The notes beneath the pieces were generated by a model. The model saw only the letters and a list, made by a program, of their open reading frames with translations. It searched no databases and was not told the origin of the DNA. From Cytophagaceae bacterium (GTDB lineage: Bacteria > Bacteroidota > Bacteroidia > Cytophagales > UBA9547), in the NCBI GenBank assembly GCA_027488865.1, contig JAIYAU010000044.1, forward strand, positions 62,001-126,000: 64,000 nucleotides of DNA. Reading direction: 5' to 3'. Shown here piece after piece: positions 37,591 to 45,896 of this stretch; the stretch's first letter is position 1; the number at the start of each line of letters is the position of its first letter. Both the position numbers and the translations under genes were made by a program.

Positions 37591-38730
37591 CTATTTCAAA
37601 ATATGTCTTGAAATCACCACTTTTTGAATTTCTGAGGTCCCCTCGCCAATGGTGCAGAGCTTGGCATCTCTATAAAATTTTTCCACAGGATAATCTTTGG
37701 TAAATCCATATCCTCCAAATATTTGAACTGCTTCATTGGCACAACGAACAGCAACTTCAGATGCATAATACTTGGCCATAGCCGATTCTTTAGCTACTGG
37801 CAAGTGATTATTTTTTAATTCAGCGGCTCTAAATATAAGTAATTTGGATGCCTCTATTTCAGTGGCCATGTCAGCTAGTTTAAATGCTATCGCTTGATGC
37901 TGAGAAATTGGCTTATCAAATTGTTGTCTTTCTTTGGCATAAGCAACAGATGCCTCGTAAGCACCCTCAGCTATACCTAAACTTAAAGCTGCAATTGATA
38001 TTCTACCTCCATCCAATATTTTTAATGCTTGCACAAATCCATCTCCAATTTCTCCTAAAATATTCTCTTTAGGCACTCTACAATTATCAAAAATAAGCTC
38101 AGTAGTTTCTGATGCACGCATTCCCATCTTGTTTTCTTTTCGGCCATGTGTAAAACCAGGAGTTCCTTTTTCTATTACAAAGGCAGTCATGGCGTGAGAA
38201 TCGCCAGGTTCCCCAGTTCTTGCCATTATTACAGCTATTTTAGAAGATTTTCCATGGGTTATAAAATTCTTTGCACCGTTAATCACCCATTCGTCTCCAT
38301 CTTGTACAGCCACAGTTTTCATATTTCCAGCATCAGAACCTGTGTTTGGCTCTGTAAGCCCCCACGCTCCTATCCATTCTCCAGAGGCAAGTTGAGGAAG
38401 CCACTTTTGTTTTTGAACTTCGTTACCAAAGTTTAAAATATGACCTGTGCACAAGGAGTTATGAGCAGCGACCGATAACCCAATCGAACCACATACTTTT
38501 GAAATCTCTCTTATCACCGCCACGTACTCAAAATAACCCAAACCCGCACCGCCGTATTCTGTGGGCACTAACACGCCCAACAAACCTAATTCTCCAAGTT
38601 TCTTGAATAAATCTAAGGGAAATTCTTGACTTTCGTCCCATTCCATTACGTGGGGTAAAATATATTTTGCAGTAAAATCTTTTACTGTTGCTGCAATCAT
38701 ATTCTGGTTTTCACTGTATTCAAAATCCAT
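37591..38730 (-). CDS. Acyl-CoA dehydrogenase
   Basis: The 379-residue flavoprotein has the typical signatures: VPTEYGGAGLGYFEYV, WGLTEPNTGSDAGN (FAD-binding), GARASETTE-type GMRASETTELIFDNCRVP, YAKERQQFDKPISQHQAI and the active-site glutamate region IGEGTSEIQKVVISRHIL at the C-terminus. It oxidises acyl-CoA to enoyl-CoA and passes electrons to ETF in fatty acid or amino acid breakdown. It is on the minus strand, converging with the sigma-54-type gene and divergent from the aldo/keto reductase. Length and motifs are normal. Confidence 0.95.
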   Translation of the reverse strand: MDFEYSENQNMIAATVKDFTAKYILPHVMEWDESQEFPLDLFKKLGELGLLGVLVPTEYGGAGLGYFEYVAVIREISKVCGSIGLSVAAHNSLCTGHILNFGNEVQKQKWLPQLASGEWIGAWGLTEPNTGSDAGNMKTVAVQDGDEWVINGAKNFITHGKSSKIAVIMARTGEPGDSHAMTAFVIEKGTPGFTHGRKENKMGMRASETTELIFDNCRVPKENILGEIGDGFVQALKILDGGRISIAALSLGIAEGAYEASVAYAKERQQFDKPISQHQAIAFKLADMATEIEASKLLIFRAAELKNNHLPVAKESAMAKYYASEVAVRCANEAVQIFGGYGFTKDYPVEKFYRDAKLCTIGEGTSEIQKVVISRHILK

Positions 38731-38933
38731 TTTGCTAGTTTTTTTACATGCGATTGTACGATTTGGGTAGTTTTAAGTTTTACTATAAAAATTTTTTATA
38801 CGCCATATTAGTCAAGATAAATTTCAATAAATAAAACAACCTACTCAAAAGGTTAATGCTGCCTCTTGTTGTGATGAATAAAAAACTAAACTATTTGAAC
38901 TATTTCTTAATATCCATTTTTAAAAATTACAGC

Positions 38934-38941
38934 TATCTTTG
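38934..38941 (+). promoter_or_regulatory. Putative -7 box for the aldo/keto reductase
   Basis: TATCTTTG fits TAnnTTTG and lies 71 bases before the ATG at 39013. A TTTG 37 bases upstream is too far to be its normal -33 partner. Confidence 0.35.
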
Positions 38942-39012
38942 AAATCTTAATGTCGGATTATTTAAAAGGGTTTTCTTCCACATTAAATGTTTATTGGAAA
39001 TAATTTATAATT

Positions 39013-39984
39013 ATGATTTATAGAAGATTTGGCCGCACTAACTGGCAAGTGAGTGAAGTAGGGTATGGCATGTGGGGCTTGGCAGGTTGGTCTGGTTCAC
39101 AAGAAGAACAATATAACCAAGCATTGGACTTGTCTGTTGAGTTAGGCTGCAACTTTTTTGATTCAGCTTGGGGCTATGGCGAAGGTCTTAGCGAGCAAGT
39201 TTTGGGCAATTTGGTTAAACGCCACCCACAAAAAAGAATCTATAGTGCAACCAAAATACCACCAAAAAATTGGCAATGGCCTTCCAAACCGGAATATAAG
39301 CTATCGGAGTGTTTTCCTTTTGACCACATTATAGAATATACAGAAAAAAGTCTTAAAAATCTACAAGTCGACTGCATTGATTTACAGCAGTTTCACGTGT
39401 GGGAAGATAGCTGGGCAGCGCAGGATGAATGGAAAAAAGCAATAGAAAAACTCAAGCAAGATGGCAAAGTACAGCACTTTGGTGTGAGCGTAAATAGATG
39501 GGAGCCAAATAATTGTCTTAAAACTTTAGAGACTGGCTTCATTGACTCTGTACAAGTAATTTACAATATTTTTGACCAAGCCCCTGAAGATAAATTATTC
39601 CCACTTTGTGAAAAACTTGACATAGCCATTATAGCTCGCGTGCCTTTTGACGAAGGTACCTTAACTGGTACTTTAACAAAAGATACTGTTTTCCCAAAAG
39701 ACGATTGGCGCTCTTCTTATTTTGTACCAGAAAACCTTATTTCAAGTGTAGAACATGCGGAAAAGCTAAGACCACTTATACCAACAGGCATGACCATGGC
39801 CGAAATGGCCTTAAGATTTATTCTTGAAAATAAGGTAGTTGGTACTACCATTCCTGGTATGAGGTCTACTAAAAATGTACAGCTAAATATGGCAGCTAGT
39901 GATGGTGTAAAACTAGAAAGTTCTTTGCTAGCACAATTAAAAGAACAACGTTGGGATCGAGAGCCAACTGCTTGGTCTCAATAA
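39013..39984 (+). CDS. Aldo/keto reductase
   Basis: The 323-residue protein is a TIM-barrel oxidoreductase of the YajO/YghZ-like branch. It shows RRFGRTNWQVSEVGYGMWGL at the start, FDSAWGYGEGLSEQVLGN with catalytic Asp and Tyr, the lysine in YSATKIPP and HFGVSVNRWEPN. The family reduces aldehydes and ketones with NADPH; the substrate is unknown. The C-terminus carries the usual VGTTIPGMRSTKNVQLN cofactor segment. It is the last intact gene before the IS110 remnant and the accessory region. Confidence 0.92.
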   Translation: MIYRRFGRTNWQVSEVGYGMWGLAGWSGSQEEQYNQALDLSVELGCNFFDSAWGYGEGLSEQVLGNLVKRHPQKRIYSATKIPPKNWQWPSKPEYKLSECFPFDHIIEYTEKSLKNLQVDCIDLQQFHVWEDSWAAQDEWKKAIEKLKQDGKVQHFGVSVNRWEPNNCLKTLETGFIDSVQVIYNIFDQAPEDKLFPLCEKLDIAIIARVPFDEGTLTGTLTKDTVFPKDDWRSSYFVPENLISSVEHAEKLRPLIPTGMTMAEMALRFILENKVVGTTIPGMRSTKNVQLNMAASDGVKLESSLLAQLKEQRWDREPTAWSQ

Positions 39985-40088
39985 AAATCTAATTTTTAAA
40001 ACAATTATTTTCATAAACTGATGCATCCTTGCATCTGATAAAAAAAAGGTGAGCGGATCAAGATCGAAGTTATTTCTTGGTCTACTAA

Positions 40089-40886
40089 CTACGTAATCTT
40101 CTGGTTTATTTAGATAAAAAGAAAGGTAACATTTGTTTGGAAACAGCCTTACAAATCAAAAATTCTCAAGGAAATATTAGAGGTAAAAATGATAAAATTG
40201 ATTCTATCAGAATAGCCGAATATGCATACACTTTCAGAGAAAAAATTATGCTTTGGACTCCAAAAAGAGAAGTAATTCAGCGACTTGCTGCATTAGCTAC
40301 TAATAGAGACAGAATAATTAATGTTAAGAAATCACTCTTAGTTCCAATTAACGAAGGTATAGGGTATGTGTTAAAAGACATTCAAAAAGAAACAGAAAAG
40401 CATTTTGCTGGAACACTAAAAGCACTCGAAGATGGCTTAGAAAAAATAGAAAAAGCCATTATGGAGGTGATAAAATCTGATCAAGAGCTATGCAGATTAT
40501 TCGGTATCGTCACCTCAGTACAAGGAGTTGGCCCAATAACAGCTATTGGTATTATTGTGACAACCAATGAGTTTAAAGACATCAATGATGCTAAAAAATA
40601 TGCCTGTTATGCAGGGATTGCACCTTTTGTAAAAGAATCAGGCATTTTCAAAGGGAAAGCACGAGTCTCAACCATGGCTAACAAAAGCATAAAAACATTG
40701 TTACACATGGCATCATTATCTGCAGTGAGAGTAAATGAAGATTTAAAAAATTATTATCAAAGAAAAACCCAAGAAGAAAAGAAAAACAAAATGTCAGTCT
40801 TAAATGCCGTTCGCAATAAACTAATTCAACGCGTTTTTGCTTGCGTTCATCAAAATAGAAAATATAACAAAATTTATACGACTTAG
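40089..40886 (+). pseudogene. 5'-truncated IS110-family transposase
   Basis: The open frame from about 40089 carries only the second part of an IS110 transposase: the linker ETALQIKNSQGNIRGKNDKID, a helical region, and the C-terminal Transposase_20 domain with QGVGPITAIGII, YACYAGIAPFVKESG and NKSIKTLLHMAS. The N-terminal DEDD catalytic domain, about 100 residues, is absent, and the frame meets an in-frame stop just before position 40089. It cannot be active. The unmatched upstream 100 bases suggest that the 5' end was lost by a deletion or by insertion of the accessory region. Confidence 0.85.
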
Positions 40887-41050
40887 CTTGATTTTGTCAT
40901 AGAAATCCACGGGGGGAGCAGAACAAAATTTAAGTCTAGAACCTAAAATTATTTAGTATAATTCTGTCCATTCTTTTATAACCAATCCTCTGGTTTTTAT
41001 ACAAAACCAGCAACCACAGAGTTCAGATGTATGTCAACTTTTTCCTTTCA

Positions 41051-43375
41051 TTATGCCGCTTTCAGTTTGTATAAATGCTGTTGAAATTCAATAAACAAAC
41101 GGCTAATGCTTTTAACGTCTCCTAAAATTTCTTTCGCATCTTCAAGCGATTGATATTTATTTGTCAGCAAGATTGGCAATTTCTCTTGGTCAAGTTCTTC
41201 TACACCTGTTTCAATGTATTTGCTCAACACAAATTCTATAAACTCTTTTTGTTTGTTGTCAAGTAATGCGAAAATGGTTGCTTGTGCTGCTGCAACTCTT
41301 GCTTCTCTTGTCATTGGTTTTATGTCGCTGTTAAACACATATTCCAAAACATCAAACAAGTCGCTTTTTTCAGCGTCAATCAATTTTTGCAAAGTGGTTA
41401 ATTCATCTTTACCAAAACCCGCCTCCGCTAATTTTTCAAGTAAAGTTCTTCTTGTTATTGGATTACTCCAGAGTGTCCGCAATTCTTCTTCACTTTTGAA
41501 AAGATTTGGCAATTCGCCAAACAGATTATTCAAAAATTCTTCTGCTGTAATTATTTTACCATCAGCTGTCCAAAAAGAGGTAGAAGACATTGATTGAATT
41601 TCTCTTTCTTTTCCGTCACGCAATTTTATTTTTATTTTCTTCCGCTTTTCTCCGTCTTGATCTTTCGGCTCTTTTGGTTCTTTGGGTAAGTAAGGTTCTT
41701 TCGGTTCATTTACAATATTTGGTTCAGGCTCTAATGGTTCTCCATCCCATTCAGGGTCGGCAAAGTGATGATAAGCATCTACAAAGTCATAAATTGTAAA
41801 AAAGTCTTTGCCATCAAACAAACGAGTTCCTCGTCCTATAATTTGCTTAAACTCTATCATTGAGTTTACTGGTCGCATCAAAACGATGTTGCGAATGTTT
41901 CTTGCATCAACACCAGTTGAAAGTTTTTGCGAGGTAGTTAAAATGGTGGGGATTGTTTTTTCGTTGTCCTGAAATTCTCTTAAAAACTGTTCGCCTATTT
42001 CTCCATCGTTTGCTGTTACACGAACACAATAATTTGGAAGGTTGCTTTTCTTGTATTGGTTTACCAAATCTCTAACCAATGCCGCATGTGGCTGATTGGC
42101 ACAAAAAATTATAGCCTTTTCCTTTTGATTGGCTTCATCTAAATATATGTTGACCCGCTTTGCCTCCCTTGCTACTATTTCAATACTTCGGTTAAAGTCT
42201 TTTTCTTCATACAGTTTGCCTTCTTCAATTTCTCCTTCAACTATTTGGTCATCGCTGGTGTAGATGTAATCGTCAAGGGTTGTCTTGATGCGTTTTACTT
42301 TGAATGGCGTAAGGAAACCATCGTTGATACCTTCTTTCAAAGAATAAACATAAACGGGTTCACCAAAATATTTGTAAGTATCTACATTGTCTTTGCGTTT
42401 TGGTGTGGCCGTTAAGCCCAACTGAACTGCTGGTGAAAAATATTCTAAAATGCCTCTCCAGTTCCCTTCATCGTTTGCTCCGCCACGGTGGCACTCGTCA
42501 ATAATGATGAAATCAAAATAGTCGGCTGGATATTCGCCAAAATAGGGAACAGGATTGCCTTCCTTGTCTTTGCCACTCATAAAGGTTTGAAAGATTGTAA
42601 AGAAGATGCTGCCGTTTGTAGGCACTCGCCCGCCTTTTCGAATTTCTTTTGGGTTTATCCGCACCAAAGCATCTTCGGGAAATGCTGAAAAAGCATTGTA
42701 GGCTTGGTCGGCTAATATGTTTCTATCGGCTAAAAATAAAATGCGTGGTCTGCGGCTTCCGTCACGTTTTAAGTTCCAACGGGTTTGAAATAGTTTCCAG
42801 GCAATTTGAAAAGCGATAAATGTTTTTCCTGTGCCTGTGGCAAGGGTTAATAAAATTCGTGGCTCATTATTGGCAACAGCTTCTAAAGTGTTATTTACCG
42901 CAATTTCTTGATAGTATCTTGCTCCTTTTGTTCCACCAACATCTTCAAACAGAATGGTAGAAAATTTCTCTCTCCACTCGTTTTGAGCAGCAAAAGTTTT
43001 ATTCCAAAGTTGTTCGGGTGTTAAAAAATCTGCAACCAAACCCTCCACACCTGTTTTCATACAGATGCTGTAAATTTCTTTTCCGTTGGTGCTGTAAGTG
43101 GTTTCTAATTTGAGTTTATCTGCATATTGCTTGGCTTGTGCCACACCTTCCCCTACTTCCAAATCATCACTTTTGGCTTCTACTATTGCTAGTTTTATGC
43201 CTTTGTAAACCAACACATAATCGGCAGTAAGTTTTTTGGCTCTTACGCCACCTGTTTGAATTTTACCTGCGGTAAGGTTGTGTTCACGAAGGATTTTAGA
43301 ACCTTCCACAACGCCCCAACCACAAGCCTTTAACTTCGGGTCTATGAGTTCTGCTCTTGTTTCTGCTTCGTTCAT
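41051..43375 (-). CDS. hsdR: Type I restriction enzyme R subunit
   Basis: The 774-residue protein starts with a type I R-subunit nuclease domain (about 10-130; TADYVLVYKGIKLAIVEAKS gives the D and ExK catalytic pattern), then a superfamily 2 helicase with Walker A TLATGTGKT and DECH box (IIDECHRGG), a second RecA fold with IIGRGTRL, and a C-terminal EcoEI-type coiled region. It translocates and cuts foreign DNA when complexed with HsdM and HsdS. It follows a 264-base small gene and lies downstream of an hsdR 5' remnant, so it appears to have replaced or been added after the original hsdR. Confidence 0.93.
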   Translation of the reverse strand: MNEAETRAELIDPKLKACGWGVVEGSKILREHNLTAGKIQTGGVRAKKLTADYVLVYKGIKLAIVEAKSDDLEVGEGVAQAKQYADKLKLETTYSTNGKEIYSICMKTGVEGLVADFLTPEQLWNKTFAAQNEWREKFSTILFEDVGGTKGARYYQEIAVNNTLEAVANNEPRILLTLATGTGKTFIAFQIAWKLFQTRWNLKRDGSRRPRILFLADRNILADQAYNAFSAFPEDALVRINPKEIRKGGRVPTNGSIFFTIFQTFMSGKDKEGNPVPYFGEYPADYFDFIIIDECHRGGANDEGNWRGILEYFSPAVQLGLTATPKRKDNVDTYKYFGEPVYVYSLKEGINDGFLTPFKVKRIKTTLDDYIYTSDDQIVEGEIEEGKLYEEKDFNRSIEIVAREAKRVNIYLDEANQKEKAIIFCANQPHAALVRDLVNQYKKSNLPNYCVRVTANDGEIGEQFLREFQDNEKTIPTILTTSQKLSTGVDARNIRNIVLMRPVNSMIEFKQIIGRGTRLFDGKDFFTIYDFVDAYHHFADPEWDGEPLEPEPNIVNEPKEPYLPKEPKEPKDQDGEKRKKIKIKLRDGKEREIQSMSSTSFWTADGKIITAEEFLNNLFGELPNLFKSEEELRTLWSNPITRRTLLEKLAEAGFGKDELTTLQKLIDAEKSDLFDVLEYVFNSDIKPMTREARVAAAQATIFALLDNKQKEFIEFVLSKYIETGVEELDQEKLPILLTNKYQSLEDAKEILGDVKSISRLFIEFQQHLYKLKAA

Positions 43376-43409
43376 GTATTTTGTTTTGTCTGTGCGTCAG
43401 AGCATCTAA

Positions 43410-43673
43410 TCAAGAAGGCAATTTATTTTCCTTCTTCGCTTCGATTAATTCTAAAGCAATTTTACAAACCTCATATTTTTCTGATTTTTGACACTCCTCC
43501 TCTATTATTTCTAATGCTTCGGGAATAAGTTGATTCAAAATCCTTTTAATCTCAGCTTGTGGCAAGTTGGCTATCTGATCAATATCCTCAATGATTTTAT
43601 CAGTTAAATATCTATTAATTCTTCCATCAAATTGTTCACCTGACTCCTTATCACCTTTTTTAAATTTTTTCAT
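43410..43673 (-). CDS. Small charged helical protein, unknown
   Basis: I do not recognise it. The 87-residue protein is rich in Glu, Lys and Ile, predicted mostly helical, with EDIDQIANLPQAEIKRIL and LIPEALEIIEEECQKSEK. It lies between the truncated and the intact hsdR copies on the same strand, 34 bases before the intact hsdR, so it may have arrived with that copy. A small regulator or an antirestriction-like partner is possible, without evidence. Confidence 0.5.
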   Translation of the reverse strand: MKKFKKGDKESGEQFDGRINRYLTDKIIEDIDQIANLPQAEIKRILNQLIPEALEIIEEECQKSEKYEVCKIALELIEAKKENKLPS

Positions 43674-43711
43674 TTTATAATTTTTTTAAAACCATTTAAT
43701 TATTACTTATA

Positions 43712-43867
43712 TCAATATAATATTATGTCATTTTCAGATGTTTTGCCAATCAAACAGATTAGCCATATTTTGCATTCAAGCAGGATTTTAGAACCTTCTA
43801 CAACTCCCCAATCACAAGCCTTTAGCTTTGGGTCAATTAGTTCTACTCTTGTATCTGCTTCGTTCAT
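43712..43867 (-). pseudogene. Remnant of a second hsdR 5' end
   Basis: A 51-codon frame whose first 29 residues match the N-terminus of the intact HsdR at 26 of 29 positions (for example ELIDPKLKAC and WGVVEGSKIL), then diverges and stops. The ATG overlaps the stop of the AlbA_2 gene by four bases (ATGA), exactly as a coupled downstream operon gene would. It is therefore the scar of the original hsdR, lost after a recombination or insertion. Confidence 0.8.
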
Positions 43868-45354
43868 TTTTGGGCCTTTATTTTCTTTAGAATCTGATTT
43901 GTCAAGTAGTATTTTCCTGTTTTTGCAGCTCCTTTAAACTCTATTAAGTTTATTTCTCTAAGTACCTGTAAATATCTTTTGACTGTTGCATTTGATTTCC
44001 CTGTAGCATCCATTATGTCTTTTATTGCAGCTCCATCACTTAGTTTTATAATTGTATTTACAGTATCAATTAGAGCATCATTTACAGCATCACTTACAGC
44101 ATCAATAGTTCCTTTTCTTACAGCATCATTTACAGCATCATTTACAGCATCATTTAAAGCATCATTTAAAGCATCAGCTTTTGCAGTAACTGTAACTCCA
44201 GTAAATACAACAGTAGTAGAACCAGCATTACTAATCCATTTTGGGCTTACATATCCTTTGCTTTTACAATCTTCAATCATAAGCACAGTTCCTCTTCCAA
44301 TCTTTTCTATCATTTGTCGTAAGAAGCAAATGTGAGCAATATCGGGGTTGCGGGGAACAGACAAATGACTTTTGGCTAAATCAGTTGGTGAGTAGCCTCC
44401 ATACAATGAGCCTGAATTTATTATTTCTAAATGAGTTGGGTAAAAAGCAATATGAACAGTACCTGAAACGCTGGAAAAATCTCTATGAATTAACGCATTC
44501 ATCAAGCCCTCACGCAAAGCAAATTTTGGATAGGTAACATCTTCACGCAACCATTTTTTTTCTAAAAACTTGCTTTTTGTGGCAATGTTGACTTCAAAAA
44601 ACTGTAGTATCTCCTCGATATTTCTGAATAGGTTGCCCTCAAATACTTTATCGTAACTGTAGCTATTTGACGTTTTACTTTCATTGAAAACCGTTAATCG
44701 TACACGGCATTGTGGCAAATATCGTGAGGGTTCTTTAGCGAATAGAACCACCGCAGCATTGGTCAAATGCCCATCCCTGTATAAGCTGTAATACAATAAA
44801 AAGTCTTCTATATCCTTTTCACCGAAAAGCTTTCCTCTACCGAATTTTGTTAAGTCTTGGATCGTTTTACGGATTTCCAATTCATCTAAATCGACAATAT
44901 CAAGCCCCAAAGCTGGTTGACGCTCCCAGTGTAATTCTGTTTTTTGCCGTTCGGTAATGAGTTTTGAAATGTCGGCGGAGGTCGCTTTTACTGTTCTGGT
45001 TCCACGTCTGTAAAAAATCTCTCCGTTGAAAATGTAGGGTGGCTTCGAACCATTCCAGACCTTAACTGATATTATTTCTTTTGCTCCGATTTTTTCAATA
45101 GAAACAGTAACTGGTGCTTCCGGGATAATGGATTGAAAAAGATACTGTTTTAACTCGTTTTCGTGCTTCTCTGCACTATCAACACCAATAATCTTTCCAT
45201 CTTCCTGAACGCCTAGCAACAAAGTGCCACCTTCTGCATTTAAAAAAGCACATAAGGTTTTTGCAATATCTTCTTTACGAACAACTTCTTTAAATTCAAG
45301 CTGTTCGCTTTCTCCTTTTTTAATCAGGTTTTTTATAAGTTGTTCATCTTTCAT
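43864..45354 (-). CDS. AlbA_2/Schlafen-type ATP-binding protein with winged helix
   Basis: The 496-residue protein begins with an AlbA_2 (Schlafen-like) domain (about 15-130: EQLEFKEVVRKEDIAKTLCAFLNAEGGTLLLGV), continues with a HATPase_c_4-type region (about 180-400) with FALREGLMNALIHRDFS and GRGTVLMIEDCKSKG, then a 40-residue linker made of a repeated NDAV-type unit, and ends with a winged helix (about 440-490: AIKDIMDATGKSNATVKRYLQVLREINLIE). Such proteins are common transcription regulators or accessory factors in defence islands. It is embedded in a type I RM operon between the DUF4062 gene and hsdR. Its DNA contains a 12-base tandem repeat, listed separately. Confidence 0.8.
   Translation of the reverse strand: MKDEQLIKNLIKKGESEQLEFKEVVRKEDIAKTLCAFLNAEGGTLLLGVQEDGKIIGVDSAEKHENELKQYLFQSIIPEAPVTVSIEKIGAKEIISVKVWNGSKPPYIFNGEIFYRRGTRTVKATSADISKLITERQKTELHWERQPALGLDIVDLDELEIRKTIQDLTKFGRGKLFGEKDIEDFLLYYSLYRDGHLTNAAVVLFAKEPSRYLPQCRVRLTVFNESKTSNSYSYDKVFEGNLFRNIEEILQFFEVNIATKSKFLEKKWLREDVTYPKFALREGLMNALIHRDFSSVSGTVHIAFYPTHLEIINSGSLYGGYSPTDLAKSHLSVPRNPDIAHICFLRQMIEKIGRGTVLMIEDCKSKGYVSPKWISNAGSTTVVFTGVTVTAKADALNDALNDAVNDAVNDAVRKGTIDAVSDAVNDALIDTVNTIIKLSDGAAIKDIMDATGKSNATVKRYLQVLREINLIEFKGAAKTGKYYLTNQILKKIKAQK
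44057..44176. repeat. 12-base tandem repeat inside the AlbA_2 gene
   Basis: Ten in-register 12-base units (consensus TTTACAGCATCA on the plus strand), with units 44057-44104 and 44117-44176 separated by one degenerate unit. They encode a four-residue period, such as VNDAVNDA, in a linker. Because the unit is a multiple of three, copy number changes would lengthen or shorten the linker without changing frame. Confidence 0.9.
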
Positions 45355-45896
45355 TATTGTAATTCTTTTAAGCGTTTGTTATGGTCTTTAAACTGCTGTT
45401 CAATAAAAAACAACAATTCTCCCGGATTTGTAAATGATTGAACCCAATTATGCCGAACATCATTATACATATCCACCACCTTTATACTATCTAAAACAGA
45501 ATTCCTTTTTAATTCAAAATCAGTTCTACACTTGACTTCATCGTATAAATAGGGTTCAAACAATTTTCTTAAATATTCAATCTTTTCGTGTGCTACAAAC
45601 CATCTAGGTTTTCCAATTCTTACAGCTTCTTTAAATTCTTTATGTGTAATTCCTGAACCATAGCGAGGAAAGATTATACCTAAAAATAAATCACAATCGT
45701 TTACTGCTTGCAAACAAGCTCCTTCAGGATTATTGATAAATTGTACAGGAACGTAAACACTCCCTTCTTTAGACATAATAACTTCATAACCAAACTGCTG
45801 ACGCAAAACTACAGCAATTTGTTCCAGTATATCTTGACTGCCATATACCGTGGATGAAATCATTATTTTTAGTTTACGCTTTTTAGCCATAATCAC
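45354..45896 (-). CDS. DUF4062 domain protein
   Basis: The 180-residue protein begins with a Rossmann-type DUF4062 fold: LKIMISSTVYGSQDILEQI, then DCDLFLGIIFPRYGSGITHKEFKEAVRIGKPRWFV. This domain resembles nucleoside deoxyribosyltransferase and TIR-like folds and is frequent in bacterial immune proteins, where it often precedes a STAND or other module. Here it stands alone with only a 60-residue helical tail. Its ATG overlaps the hsdS stop by four bases, and its stop overlaps the AlbA_2 start by one base, so it is cotranslated within the type I operon. A role as a NAD-processing or ligand-binding accessory protein is inference. Confidence 0.75.
   Translation of the reverse strand: MIMAKKRKLKIMISSTVYGSQDILEQIAVVLRQQFGYEVIMSKEGSVYVPVQFINNPEGACLQAVNDCDLFLGIIFPRYGSGITHKEFKEAVRIGKPRWFVAHEKIEYLRKLFEPYLYDEVKCRTDFELKRNSVLDSIKVVDMYNDVRHNWVQSFTNPGELLFFIEQQFKDHNKRLKELQ

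Noticed and set aside
40887-41050. An intact right end of the IS110 element
   Set aside because: IS110 elements lack clear terminal inverted repeats and I cannot define the end without a reference sequence.
44057-44176. A CRISPR array
   Set aside because: The units are 12 bases, without spacers, and are inside a coding frame.
43979-44335. A plus-strand frame with repeated AS and FTASFTAS units
   Set aside because: It is only the complement of the 12-base repeat in the AlbA_2 gene.
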